Assembly: GCA_003156795.1 (NCBI GenBank) | Contig: PMHU01000220.1 | Coordinates: 1-10,806 of the forward strand | Reading direction: 5' to 3' | DNA length: 10,806 nucleotides | Source: Acidimicrobiaceae bacterium | Lineage (GTDB): Bacteria > Actinomycetota > Acidimicrobiia > Acidimicrobiales > Palsa-688 | Part shown: in pieces, positions 1 to 5,872 of the stretch | How the letters are laid out: every line of letters begins with the position of its first letter | Position numbering within the stretch: the first letter of the stretch is position 1 | Program-made: the position numbers and the translations under genes | Notes under the pieces: generated by a model | The model's database searches: none | What the model was told of the DNA's origin: nothing | Seen by the model: only the letters and a program-made list of their open reading frames with translations

Positions 1-515
1 CAGATGTAGGCGCCGGCGCCGGGGTGGATGACGATGTCGAGCGAGAACCCCGACGAGAAGATGTTCGCCCCCACCGCGCCGTGGCGGTAGGCGTCGTTCA
101 GGGCCTCTTCCATTCGCTCGAGCCCGAGCGCGAACTCGCCCCTCACGTAGATGAACGCCCGGGTCACCTGGAGCGCGTAGGCCGAGATGATCACCCCCTC
201 CAGGATCTGGTGGGGGTCCCGCTCGATGAGCAGGTGGTCCTTGAAGGTGGCCGGCTCGCTCTCGTCCCCATTGATGGTGAGGTACACGGGTTGGGACTGG
301 CGCAGCATGCCCCATTTGCGGCCGGCCTCGAATCCGGCGCCGCCGCGGCCGAGGATGTTGGCCGTGTTGACCTGGTCGCGGATCTGCTCGGGAGTCATGG
401 CCAAAGCGGCCCGAAGGCCCTCGTAGCCGTGGTCGGCCAAATAGGAAGCCAGAGTCCACGAACCGGGTTGGCCCAGCCGCCGGCTGACGATGCGGGGTGC
501 GTCGGTCAGCGTCAT
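1..515 (-). CDS. nuoF: NADH-quinone oxidoreductase subunit F (NuoF), N-terminal part only
   Basis: NuoF is the FMN- and NADH-binding subunit of respiratory complex I; it oxidises NADH and passes electrons to the iron-sulfur chain. About 171 residues are visible; the gene runs off the left edge, so the C-terminal N3 [4Fe-4S] domain is not seen. The glycine-rich GRGGAGF motif of the flavin/NADH site is at about residues 56-62, followed by NGDESEPATFKD (82-93) and YVRGEF, all family hallmarks. The last visible residues, GAYIC, fit the conserved GAYICGEE stretch. The ATG at 513-515 overlaps the nuoE stop codon (ATGA), so the two are translationally coupled. The residues after GRGGAGF are EAG rather than the more usual PTG, a mild divergence. 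The assignment is secure; only completeness is limited. Confidence 0.96.
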   Translation of the reverse strand, partial: MTLTDAPRIVSRRLGQPGSWTLASYLADHGYEGLRAALAMTPEQIRDQVNTANILGRGGAGFEAGRKWGMLRQSQPVYLTINGDESEPATFKDHLLIERDPHQILEGVIISAYALQVTRAFIYVRGEFALGLERMEEALNDAYRHGAVGANIFSSGFSLDIVIHPGAGAYI

Positions 516-1207
516 CGGCGACCGTCCAAGTGACCGGCGTTCATCGAGGCGGTGGCGGCGGTGGAGCGGTGGGTGCCCAGGTCGGGCTGCGCATGGGATC
601 GCGGCCCGTCGCCAGGCGATCCCGACCCGACGGTCGCGCCCGACGAACCACTCGCAGCCTGCGGCGCCGCCAGCCCGACGGAGCGATCCACCCGGCTCAA
701 AGTGCCGTGCGGCGGCACTTCGTCGTCCAAGCGGCCGGCCCTTAGATCGCCGACGAGATCGTCGAAGCCCTGCAGGTCCACGTCACCGAAGAACCGCCAG
801 TTGACCGTGACGCAGGGAGCGTTGCCGCAAAGGGCCAGGCACTCGGCGTCCTCGAGGGTAAACAACCCGTCCGTTGTGGTACCGCCCGGGGCCACTCCGA
901 GGCGTTCCTCAGCGTGCTCGAGCAGCCGGTAGGCCCCTTGCAGCATGCAAGCGATGTTGGTACACACCGCGACCAGGTACTTTCCGACCGGCTCGAAGTG
1001 GAACATGTCGTAGAAGCTCGCCGTGCCCCGGACCTCCGCGGCCGCCAGACCGAGCAACTCGGCCACGTGGGCCATCCCGTCCTCGGTCAGGTACCCGTCC
1101 TGCTCCTGCAACACGTGCAGGATCGGGATCAGGGCCGACCGGGGTTCGGGGTATAGCGCGACGAGGTCGCGCGCCCTATGAAGGTTGCCGGGGTTCAGCC
1201 GAGGCAC
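512..1207 (-). CDS. nuoE: NADH-quinone oxidoreductase subunit E (NuoE), with long C-terminal tail
   Basis: NuoE is the thioredoxin-fold 24-kDa subunit carrying the N1a [2Fe-2S] cluster next to NuoF. Counting from the GTG at 1207, the four cluster ligands fit C82-x4-C87 and C123-x3-C127 (CTNIAC and CLALC), followed by GNAPCVTVN. An extra Cys132 sits just after the last ligand. The upstream helical region (ALIPILHVLQEQDGYL) is typical. I chose GTG 1207 because AAGGA lies 6 nt upstream (1214-1218). A TTG at 1243 is in frame and would add 12 residues but has no clear ribosome binding site. The thioredoxin-like domain ends near residue 163; the remaining roughly 68 residues are Gly/Ser/Ala/Arg-rich and look disordered. 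The gene follows nuoD after about 58 bp and overlaps nuoF by 4 bp. Confidence 0.95.
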   Translation of the reverse strand: MPRLNPGNLHRARDLVALYPEPRSALIPILHVLQEQDGYLTEDGMAHVAELLGLAAAEVRGTASFYDMFHFEPVGKYLVAVCTNIACMLQGAYRLLEHAEERLGVAPGGTTTDGLFTLEDAECLALCGNAPCVTVNWRFFGDVDLQGFDDLVGDLRAGRLDDEVPPHGTLSRVDRSVGLAAPQAASGSSGATVGSGSPGDGPRSHAQPDLGTHRSTAATASMNAGHLDGRR

Positions 1208-1265
1208 GCCCGATCCTTGCCCATCGAGGGACCTGCGGTCCAACTCGCTGAGAAAAGAGTTCGCC

Positions 1266-2669
1266 TCACCGATCCACGTCCCCGAGAACGGGGTCGATGG
1301 TCGAGACGATGGCGATGGTGTCGGCGAGAAGGGCTCCTCTAGCCAGCGGAGCCATGGCTTGCAGGTTGGCGAAGCTGGCCGCCCTCATGTGCATCCGGTA
1401 GGGCCTCGACGTGCCATCCGACACTATGTAGCAGCCGCTCTCACCGCGAGGGCTTTCGATCGGGACGTACGCCTCGCCGGTCGGAACTCGAAACCCTTCG
1501 GTGTACAGCTTGAAATGATGGATGAGCGCTTCCATGGACTCGTCGATGCGATTGCGCGGGGGAGGCGTGATCTTCTTGTCCTGGGTGCGGAAGTCTCCGG
1601 CGGGCATGAGGTCGATTACCTGCTCGATGATCCGGACCGACTCGCGGATCTCGTTAAACCGGATGGCGTAGCGGTCCCAGCAGTCCCCACTGGTCCCAAC
1701 GATCACGTCGAAGTCGACGTCGTCGTAGGCGAGGTAGGGCTGGTCCCGCCTTAAGTCCCACGCCACACCGGTCGAGCGCAACAGCGGGCCGGTGACACCC
1801 AGGCCGATGGCGGTCTCCGCATCCAGAGGTCCGACGCCTTGGAGCCGGTTCTGCAGGATCGGCTGGCCCGTGAGCAGGTCGTCGTACTCGTCCATCCGGC
1901 GCGGGATGGCCTGGCACAGGGCCAGAGCATCGTCGTGCCACCCGTCGGGCAGGTCGGCGGCCACGCCTCCGGGGCGGAAGAAGTTGTGGTTCATGCGCAG
2001 CCCGGTGACCTTCTCGAAGAAGGCTAGGACCATTTCTCGCTCGCGCCAGCCGTACACCAACATGTTGATGGCGCCCAGGTCGGCGCTGTTGGTGGCCAGC
2101 CAGAGGAAGTGCGAGCTGATGCGGTTGAACTCGCACATGAGCATGCGGATCCAGGTCGCCCGGGCCGGGATCTCGATATCGAGCAGCTTCTCCACGCTGA
2201 GGCAGAACGCCAGTTCGTTGAAGAAAGGGGCCAGGTAGTCCATGCGGGTGACGTTGGTCGAACCCTGGTGGTACATCAGCTCCTCGGCCGTCTTCTCCAT
2301 ACCGGTGTGGAGATAACCGACGACGGGCTTGGATCGAAGCACCGTCTCGCCGTCGATTTCGACCATCACCCGGAGCACCCCGTGCGTAGATGGGTGCGAC
2401 GGCCCCAGGTTGAGGATCATGCTCTCGTCCTCGGGCGTTTCCACGTCGATGTCGGCCCGGTTGAGCTCCACCCCTTCGGGGAGGCGCAGCACGGACCCCG
2501 ACTCCAAGTTGAGCTCACGGGCCGAAGTCCTCGAACGGGGGGCCATTTCCTGGATGCCCTCGTCCGTCTTGCTTACGAGAAACTCGGTCAGTTCGGGGCC
2601 GCCCGGAGGGATCCGGCCGAGAAGCCGGTCGATCAGCGTCACCTTGCGAGGAGACTCGATGTCACTCAA
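1266..2669 (-). CDS. nuoD: NADH-quinone oxidoreductase subunit D (NuoD)
   Basis: NuoD is the 49-kDa subunit that, with NuoB, builds the quinone-reduction site at the foot of the peripheral arm. The predicted protein is 467 residues. Residues 1 to about 85 are a variable N-terminal extension; the conserved core begins at ILNLGPSHPSTHGVLR (85-100). By alignment from memory with Thermus Nqo4, its quinone-headgroup residues His38 and Tyr87 correspond to His96 (STHG) and Tyr145 (RMDYL) here, so the site looks intact. GYLHTGMEK (118-126) and the C-terminal SPRGESG, SDGTSRPYR and DPVLGDVDR blocks are family signatures. The start is TTG at 2667-2669, overlapping the nuoC stop (TTGA), with AGAGG 7 nt upstream. 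The frame stays open further upstream to 2888, but that part lies inside nuoC and is not conserved. Confidence 0.96.
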   Translation of the reverse strand: MSDIESPRKVTLIDRLLGRIPPGGPELTEFLVSKTDEGIQEMAPRSRTSARELNLESGSVLRLPEGVELNRADIDVETPEDESMILNLGPSHPSTHGVLRVMVEIDGETVLRSKPVVGYLHTGMEKTAEELMYHQGSTNVTRMDYLAPFFNELAFCLSVEKLLDIEIPARATWIRMLMCEFNRISSHFLWLATNSADLGAINMLVYGWREREMVLAFFEKVTGLRMNHNFFRPGGVAADLPDGWHDDALALCQAIPRRMDEYDDLLTGQPILQNRLQGVGPLDAETAIGLGVTGPLLRSTGVAWDLRRDQPYLAYDDVDFDVIVGTSGDCWDRYAIRFNEIRESVRIIEQVIDLMPAGDFRTQDKKITPPPRNRIDESMEALIHHFKLYTEGFRVPTGEAYVPIESPRGESGCYIVSDGTSRPYRMHMRAASFANLQAMAPLARGALLADTIAIVSTIDPVLGDVDR

Positions 2670-3232
2670 CTCGGCGCCTCTTTGAACTGGACCGGGATGT
2701 GGCCGGTGTCGTAGTCCTTGCGCAGCGGGTGCCCTTCCCACTCCTCGGGCATGAGGATCCGCGACGGATCGGGGTGACCTTGGAACTCGATGCCGAACAT
2801 GTCGTACGTCTCGCGCTCGTGGGCTTCGGTTCCAGGCCACAAGCCGAACAGTGTGGGCACCCGAGGGTCGTCGCCCGGAACTTGGCATCGCACGCGCAGC
2901 CGGGCCCTATCCGTGAGCGACAGCAGCTCCACCACTACTTCAAAGCGCTCGGCGTCGATTCCTTCGGGTAGGTCGCGCCCGGGATGGGTGAGGTAGTCCA
3001 CTCCGGTCACTCCGACCGGTAAGGCATAGCCGTCCGCTTTCAGAGCCGAGCACAGGTCCAGATACTGATCCCGGTTGCAGTGCACCACCGCGGCTCCAAG
3101 GCTGTCCCCGACGGGACAGCCGTGAAGCGTCTCCGCCCCGGATACCGCGGGTGGGTCGGGTGCGCTCGGTGTGTCGCCTGGCTCAACCGGTTCGGCCGGT
3201 TCGGCGGCGGCCGCGGCCGCGGCCGCGCTCAT
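2666..3232 (-). CDS. nuoC: NADH-quinone oxidoreductase subunit C (NuoC)
   Basis: NuoC is the 30-kDa peripheral-arm subunit that packs against NuoD and NuoB; it has no cofactor. The protein has 188 residues. The family signature is clear near the C-terminus: ERETYDMFGIEFQGHPD at 139-155, followed by RILMPEEWEGHPLRKDY at 158-174. Residues 1-45 are an unusual low-complexity leader: eight consecutive alanines after MS, then a Pro/Glu-rich stretch. The ATG at 3230-3232 overlaps the nuoB stop (ATGA), which supports this start over in-frame codons further upstream to 3493 that would lie inside nuoB. The 3' end overlaps nuoD by 4 bp. The nuoB-C-D trio is therefore tightly coupled in translation. The identification is firm; the exact N-terminus is somewhat less so because of the low-complexity leader. 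Confidence 0.95.
   Translation of the reverse strand: MSAAAAAAAAEPAEPVEPGDTPSAPDPPAVSGAETLHGCPVGDSLGAAVVHCNRDQYLDLCSALKADGYALPVGVTGVDYLTHPGRDLPEGIDAERFEVVVELLSLTDRARLRVRCQVPGDDPRVPTLFGLWPGTEAHERETYDMFGIEFQGHPDPSRILMPEEWEGHPLRKDYDTGHIPVQFKEAPS
3203..3226 (-). repeat. GCGGCC-type repeat encoding the NuoC poly-alanine leader
   Basis: Three alternating GCG-GCC units followed by two GCC codons encode residues 3-10 of NuoC as eight alanines. The tract is almost pure GC and internally repetitive, so it is a possible slippage site or assembly error. A change of whole 6-bp units would alter alanine number without breaking the frame. Confidence 0.7.
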
Positions 3233-3774
3233 AAGGCCTGGAGCCGCGCCGGCGGGTGGCTGGCGGGCTCGAGGTGGATGCCGGCTCCCTGCCCCGTCGA
3301 GCTTCGACGGGTTATCTCCCCGGTGCGAATCTTCTGATGCAAGGTCAGTATCGAGTGGATGAGCGTCTCCGGGCCCGGAGGGCACCCGGGTGCATAGACG
3401 TCGACCGGGACGATCTGATCGACCCCTTGAACGATGGCGTAGTTGTTGAACATTCCGCCGGTGCTGGCGCACACGCCCATAGAAATGACCCACTTCGGCT
3501 CCATCATCTGGTCGTACACCTGGCGCAGGACCGGGGCCATCTTTTGGCTCACCCGCCCGGCGACGATCAGCACGTCAGCTTGACGAGGCGACGCCCGGAA
3601 AACCTCCATGCCGAACCGGGCCAGGTCGAAGTTGGCCGCGCCCGAGGCCATCATTTCCATGGCGCAGCAGGCCAGGCCGAAGTTTGCCCCCCACGAACTG
3701 GACGCGCGCGCCCACTTGACCAAGCCTTCGACGGTTCCGGTAAGGAAGTTGTGTTGGAGATTCTCTAAACCCAT
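3229..3774 (-). CDS. nuoB: NADH-quinone oxidoreductase subunit B (NuoB)
   Basis: NuoB carries cluster N2, the last [4Fe-4S] cluster before quinone. The protein is 181 residues. All four ligands are present: the adjacent pair C36-C37 (GLACCAMEM), C102 (MGVCAST) and C131 (APGCPPGPE). The spacings of 65 and 29 residues equal those of the E. coli protein as I recall it. The rest of the fold, including GRVSQKMAPVLRQVYDQM and PVDVYAPGCP, is highly conserved. The ATG at 3772-3774 has a strong AAGGAG at 7 nt. Downstream it overlaps nuoC by 4 bp. Upstream a 163-bp spacer separates it from nuoA, so it may have its own transcript start. The last 20 or so residues (after TGEITRR) form a Pro/His/Ala-rich tail. 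Confidence 0.98.
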   Translation of the reverse strand: MGLENLQHNFLTGTVEGLVKWARASSSWGANFGLACCAMEMMASGAANFDLARFGMEVFRASPRQADVLIVAGRVSQKMAPVLRQVYDQMMEPKWVISMGVCASTGGMFNNYAIVQGVDQIVPVDVYAPGCPPGPETLIHSILTLHQKIRTGEITRRSSTGQGAGIHLEPASHPPARLQAL

Positions 3775-3937
3775 CTAGTGACTCCTTCCGTCTCGCACCG
3801 TAGGACGACCCCCCGCTGGTATGCCAACCAGTCGCACTGCACAGCCGACCGCCGAGCGACCAACCTCCTGCGACGAGACGCTCGCCGGCGCCGCGTCTGT
3901 CTTCTGGGGGCCGTCACACGCTGCTTCGCGGCCGGTC
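3775..3937 (-). other. Unusually long nuoA-nuoB spacer, possible internal promoter
   Basis: This 163-bp stretch between the nuoA stop and nuoB start holds no gene I can support. On the minus strand, TTGGCA (3822-3827) is followed 19 nt later by TACGGT (3797-3802), a weak -35/-10 pair placed suitably for nuoB. A small inverted repeat, CTGGT...ACCAG with a 6-nt loop (3816-3831), overlaps it. Neither is convincing alone. The in-frame codons that run through part of the spacer give an Arg/Pro-rich sequence that overlaps the nuoA tail in another frame and resembles no protein I know. Confidence 0.3.
3782..3787 (-). promoter_or_regulatory. Strong ribosome binding site of nuoB
   Basis: AAGGAG on the minus strand, 7 nt upstream of the nuoB ATG. 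It is one of the best Shine-Dalgarno matches in the window. It contrasts with the coupled starts of nuoC, nuoD and nuoF and suggests nuoB is translated independently of nuoA. Confidence 0.8.
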
Positions 3938-4525
3938 CTAAGGGCTAGGAGCCGGCTGCGCCGCAGGCTCCTCGGGTTCGGGGTAGTCCTCCATCGAGAT
4001 CGGGCCGACTCCAAGGAGGAGCTCGTGTGGGCGGGGCACCCGGCGCACGGTCGACGTCGTGCTCCTGGTCAGCTGGTCCGTCGCCGGCACGCCGCGCTTC
4101 TGATGCGGTCCCCAGTCGAGCGCCCCGTTGGACACCATGTACGCGAAAGCGATGAACACGACTACCGCGAACGCTGCCATCTCGGACAGGCCGAACACCC
4201 CGAGTTGGCGGTACATCACCGCCCACGGATAGAGGAAGACCACTTCGATGTCGAAAATGATGAAGATCATCGCGACCAGGTAGAAGCGAACTGGGAACCG
4301 GGCAGCCGGCCCGTAACGAGGAGCGATGCCCGACTCGTAGGGGCCCTCTTTGGCCCCGGTCGGGCGCTTGGGGCCAAGAAGTCGTGAACCGGCGACCGAC
4401 CCGCCCGCGAACGCTCCGACCACGACCATGAGCAGCAGGATCGGCAGGTATTGCTCCACGTAGGTGATGTTACTTCCACCCCCCACGGCCACCGCCAGCC
4501 AAGGCCGGAACGGGGCGTCATCCAT
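3938..4525 (-). CDS. nuoA: NADH-quinone oxidoreductase subunit A (NuoA), with C-terminal extension
   Basis: NuoA is a three-helix membrane subunit linking the membrane and peripheral arms of complex I. The 195-residue protein shows helices at about 25-47, 80-102 and 112-132. The diagnostic FDIEVVFLYPWA is at 91-102, and the first loop contains KEGPYESGI (59-67), with Ser where many homologues have Cys. Typical NuoA is about 120-150 residues. Here residues after about 140 form a roughly 55-residue hydrophilic tail ending in a Pro/Glu/Ala-rich stretch. I chose ATG 4523-4525 because GAGG lies 6 nt upstream; the in-frame ATG at 4535-4537 would add four residues and lacks a ribosome binding site. 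The reading frame continues upstream through the antisense of the neighbouring gene, which is a GC artefact. It is the first nuo gene and diverges from the MenJ-like gene. Confidence 0.95.
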   Translation of the reverse strand: MDDAPFRPWLAVAVGGGSNITYVEQYLPILLLMVVVGAFAGGSVAGSRLLGPKRPTGAKEGPYESGIAPRYGPAARFPVRFYLVAMIFIIFDIEVVFLYPWAVMYRQLGVFGLSEMAAFAVVVFIAFAYMVSNGALDWGPHQKRGVPATDQLTRSTTSTVRRVPRPHELLLGVGPISMEDYPEPEEPAAQPAPSP

Positions 4526-4537
4526 GAACAGCCTCAT

Positions 4538-4594
4538 GTGGAAGAATTGCGTCAAGTTGCTTCGTAGCCAGCCCTTACCGCCTAGATTCCTCTT
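4538..4594. promoter_or_regulatory. Divergent nuoA / menJ-like promoter region
   Basis: Only 57 bp separate the outermost start codons of nuoA and the MenJ-like gene, so both must be transcribed from here or from within the coding ends. On the plus strand, TAGATT (4583-4588) fits a TANNNT -10 box. Its predicted start falls on the A of the ATG at 4595, and there is no Shine-Dalgarno upstream of that ATG, so the transcript is plausibly leaderless. The -35 is weak. On the minus strand TTGACG (4551-4556) is a possible -35 towards nuoA, but I see no good -10 at the proper distance. Confidence 0.4.
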
Positions 4595-5872
4595 ATGGAT
4601 GCGCTGAGTCGGGTGTCGCCGCGTTCCTGCGAAGTGCTGGTCGTGGGCGGCGGGCCGTCGGGTGCGGCCTGCGCTTACTGGTTGGCCAGCGCGGGGCACG
4701 ACGTGGTCCTGGTCGAACGCAAGCGCTACCCGAGGGAGAAGACCTGCGGCGACGGCCTGACCCCGCGATCGGTACGCCAGCTCGAAGACATGGGCCTCGG
4801 CGACGAGCTGGCCGGCGCCGGCCATCGCTTCTCGGGGTTGCGTTCCCATGGCTTCGGCCGGACCTTGGAACTTACGTGGCCGGACCATCCGACCCTCCCC
4901 GGTTACGGCTACGTGATCACCCGCAAGGACCTGGACGCCCTGGTCGCCGAGCGGGCCACCAAAGCCGGCGCGATGGTGTGGGACGCCACCGAAGCGATCG
5001 AGCCGCTGGTCGAGGGCGGCCTGGTGCGTGGGGCCACCGTAAAGTCCAAGTACAACGACGGTGGCCCGGTGGCGGTACGGGCTCGCTACACGGTGGTCGC
5101 GGACGGGGCCAACTCCCGTTTCGGACGCTCGCTCGGCACCAGCCGCAACCGGTCCTACCCGCTTGGAATGGCCATCCGCGGCTACTGGACCTCGCCCCGC
5201 CACGATGAACCCTGGATCGACAGCTGGCTGGACATCCGGGACAAGGGGGGCAACGTCCTGCCCGGTTACGGCTGGATCTTCCCCGTTGGCGACGGGCGGA
5301 TCAACGTCGGCGTGGGGCTGCTTTCCACGTTCAACCAGTGGAAGGCGGTCAACACCACCCATCTCCTCCAGAACTTCGCTGAATACGCGCCGCCGTCGTG
5401 GGAGATCCGCCCCGAAACGTCGTGCGGTCCGGCCACTGGTGGCCGACTTCCAATGGGTATGTCGGTCGGCCCCCACGTCGGGCCGACTTGGCTGGTGACC
5501 GGCGATGCGGGCGGGACCATCAACCCGTTCAACGGCGAGGGGATCGCGTACGCCTACGAGTCCGGCCGGTTCGCCGCGGACGCCGTGCATCTGGCCCTGG
5601 CCAGCGGCGACGGCATGGCGCTGCACACCTACGAGAAGCGCCTCGAGTTGGAGTACGACCTGTACTACAAGGTGGCCCGGGCGTTCGTCCGGGTCATCGG
5701 TCACCCCGAGTTGATGAAGGTGCTCGTCTCCACGGGAATGCGCAGCCGCAGCCTCATGGACTGGGTGCTTCGGATCATGGCCAACCTCCTCCGCCCCGAC
5801 GAGGTCGGTCCAGCCGAGGCGGCCTACAAGGCCCTCCGGGCCCTGGCCCGCCTGGTCCCCGACGGCTCCTAG
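4595..5872 (+). CDS. Geranylgeranyl reductase family FAD protein, MenJ-like menaquinone reductase candidate
   Basis: The 425-residue protein is a Rossmann-type flavoprotein of the geranylgeranyl reductase family. The dinucleotide motif is VVGGGPSG at 16-23, with Glu41 at the end of strand 2 (VLVERKR). CGDGLTPRSV begins at Cys51, a family-specific active-site stretch. VVADGANS lies mid-protein, PGYGWIFP and GDGRINVG further on, and the second FAD motif is GDAGGTINPFNGEG at 303-316. These blocks closely resemble mycobacterial MenJ (Rv0561c), which reduces one double bond of the menaquinone side chain. Plant and archaeal relatives act on geranylgeranyl lipids, so the substrate is inferred. Its position divergent from the complex I operon favours menaquinone. 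There are no obvious transmembrane helices; a peripheral membrane location is likely. Its stop shares CTAG with the convergent hemL stop. Confidence 0.9.
   Translation: MDALSRVSPRSCEVLVVGGGPSGAACAYWLASAGHDVVLVERKRYPREKTCGDGLTPRSVRQLEDMGLGDELAGAGHRFSGLRSHGFGRTLELTWPDHPTLPGYGYVITRKDLDALVAERATKAGAMVWDATEAIEPLVEGGLVRGATVKSKYNDGGPVAVRARYTVVADGANSRFGRSLGTSRNRSYPLGMAIRGYWTSPRHDEPWIDSWLDIRDKGGNVLPGYGWIFPVGDGRINVGVGLLSTFNQWKAVNTTHLLQNFAEYAPPSWEIRPETSCGPATGGRLPMGMSVGPHVGPTWLVTGDAGGTINPFNGEGIAYAYESGRFAADAVHLALASGDGMALHTYEKRLELEYDLYYKVARAFVRVIGHPELMKVLVSTGMRSRSLMDWVLRIMANLLRPDEVGPAEAAYKALRALARLVPDGS

Noticed and set aside
24..533. Long plus-strand frame opposite nuoF (also others opposite nuoD at 2109-2714, hemB at 7430-8176 and tetR at 8152-8895)
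   Set aside because: Each mirrors a firmly identified gene on the other strand, with Arg/Pro/Gly/Val-rich composition typical of GC-rich shadow frames.
2669..2888. Upstream extension of NuoD to 2888
   Set aside because: Those codons lie inside nuoC and encode an Arg-rich unconserved peptide; the TTG overlapping the nuoC stop has a good ribosome binding site.
3816..3831. CTGGT...ACCAG inverted repeat as an operator or attenuator for nuoB
   Set aside because: A 5-bp stem with a 6-nt loop is expected by chance in sequence this GC-rich, and no second copy is seen near nuoA.
3775..4014. A 79-residue minus-strand frame in the nuoA-nuoB spacer, ending just before the nuoB start
   Set aside because: It overlaps the nuoA tail in another frame, is Arg/Ser/Pro-rich, has no recognisable motif and no convincing ribosome binding site.
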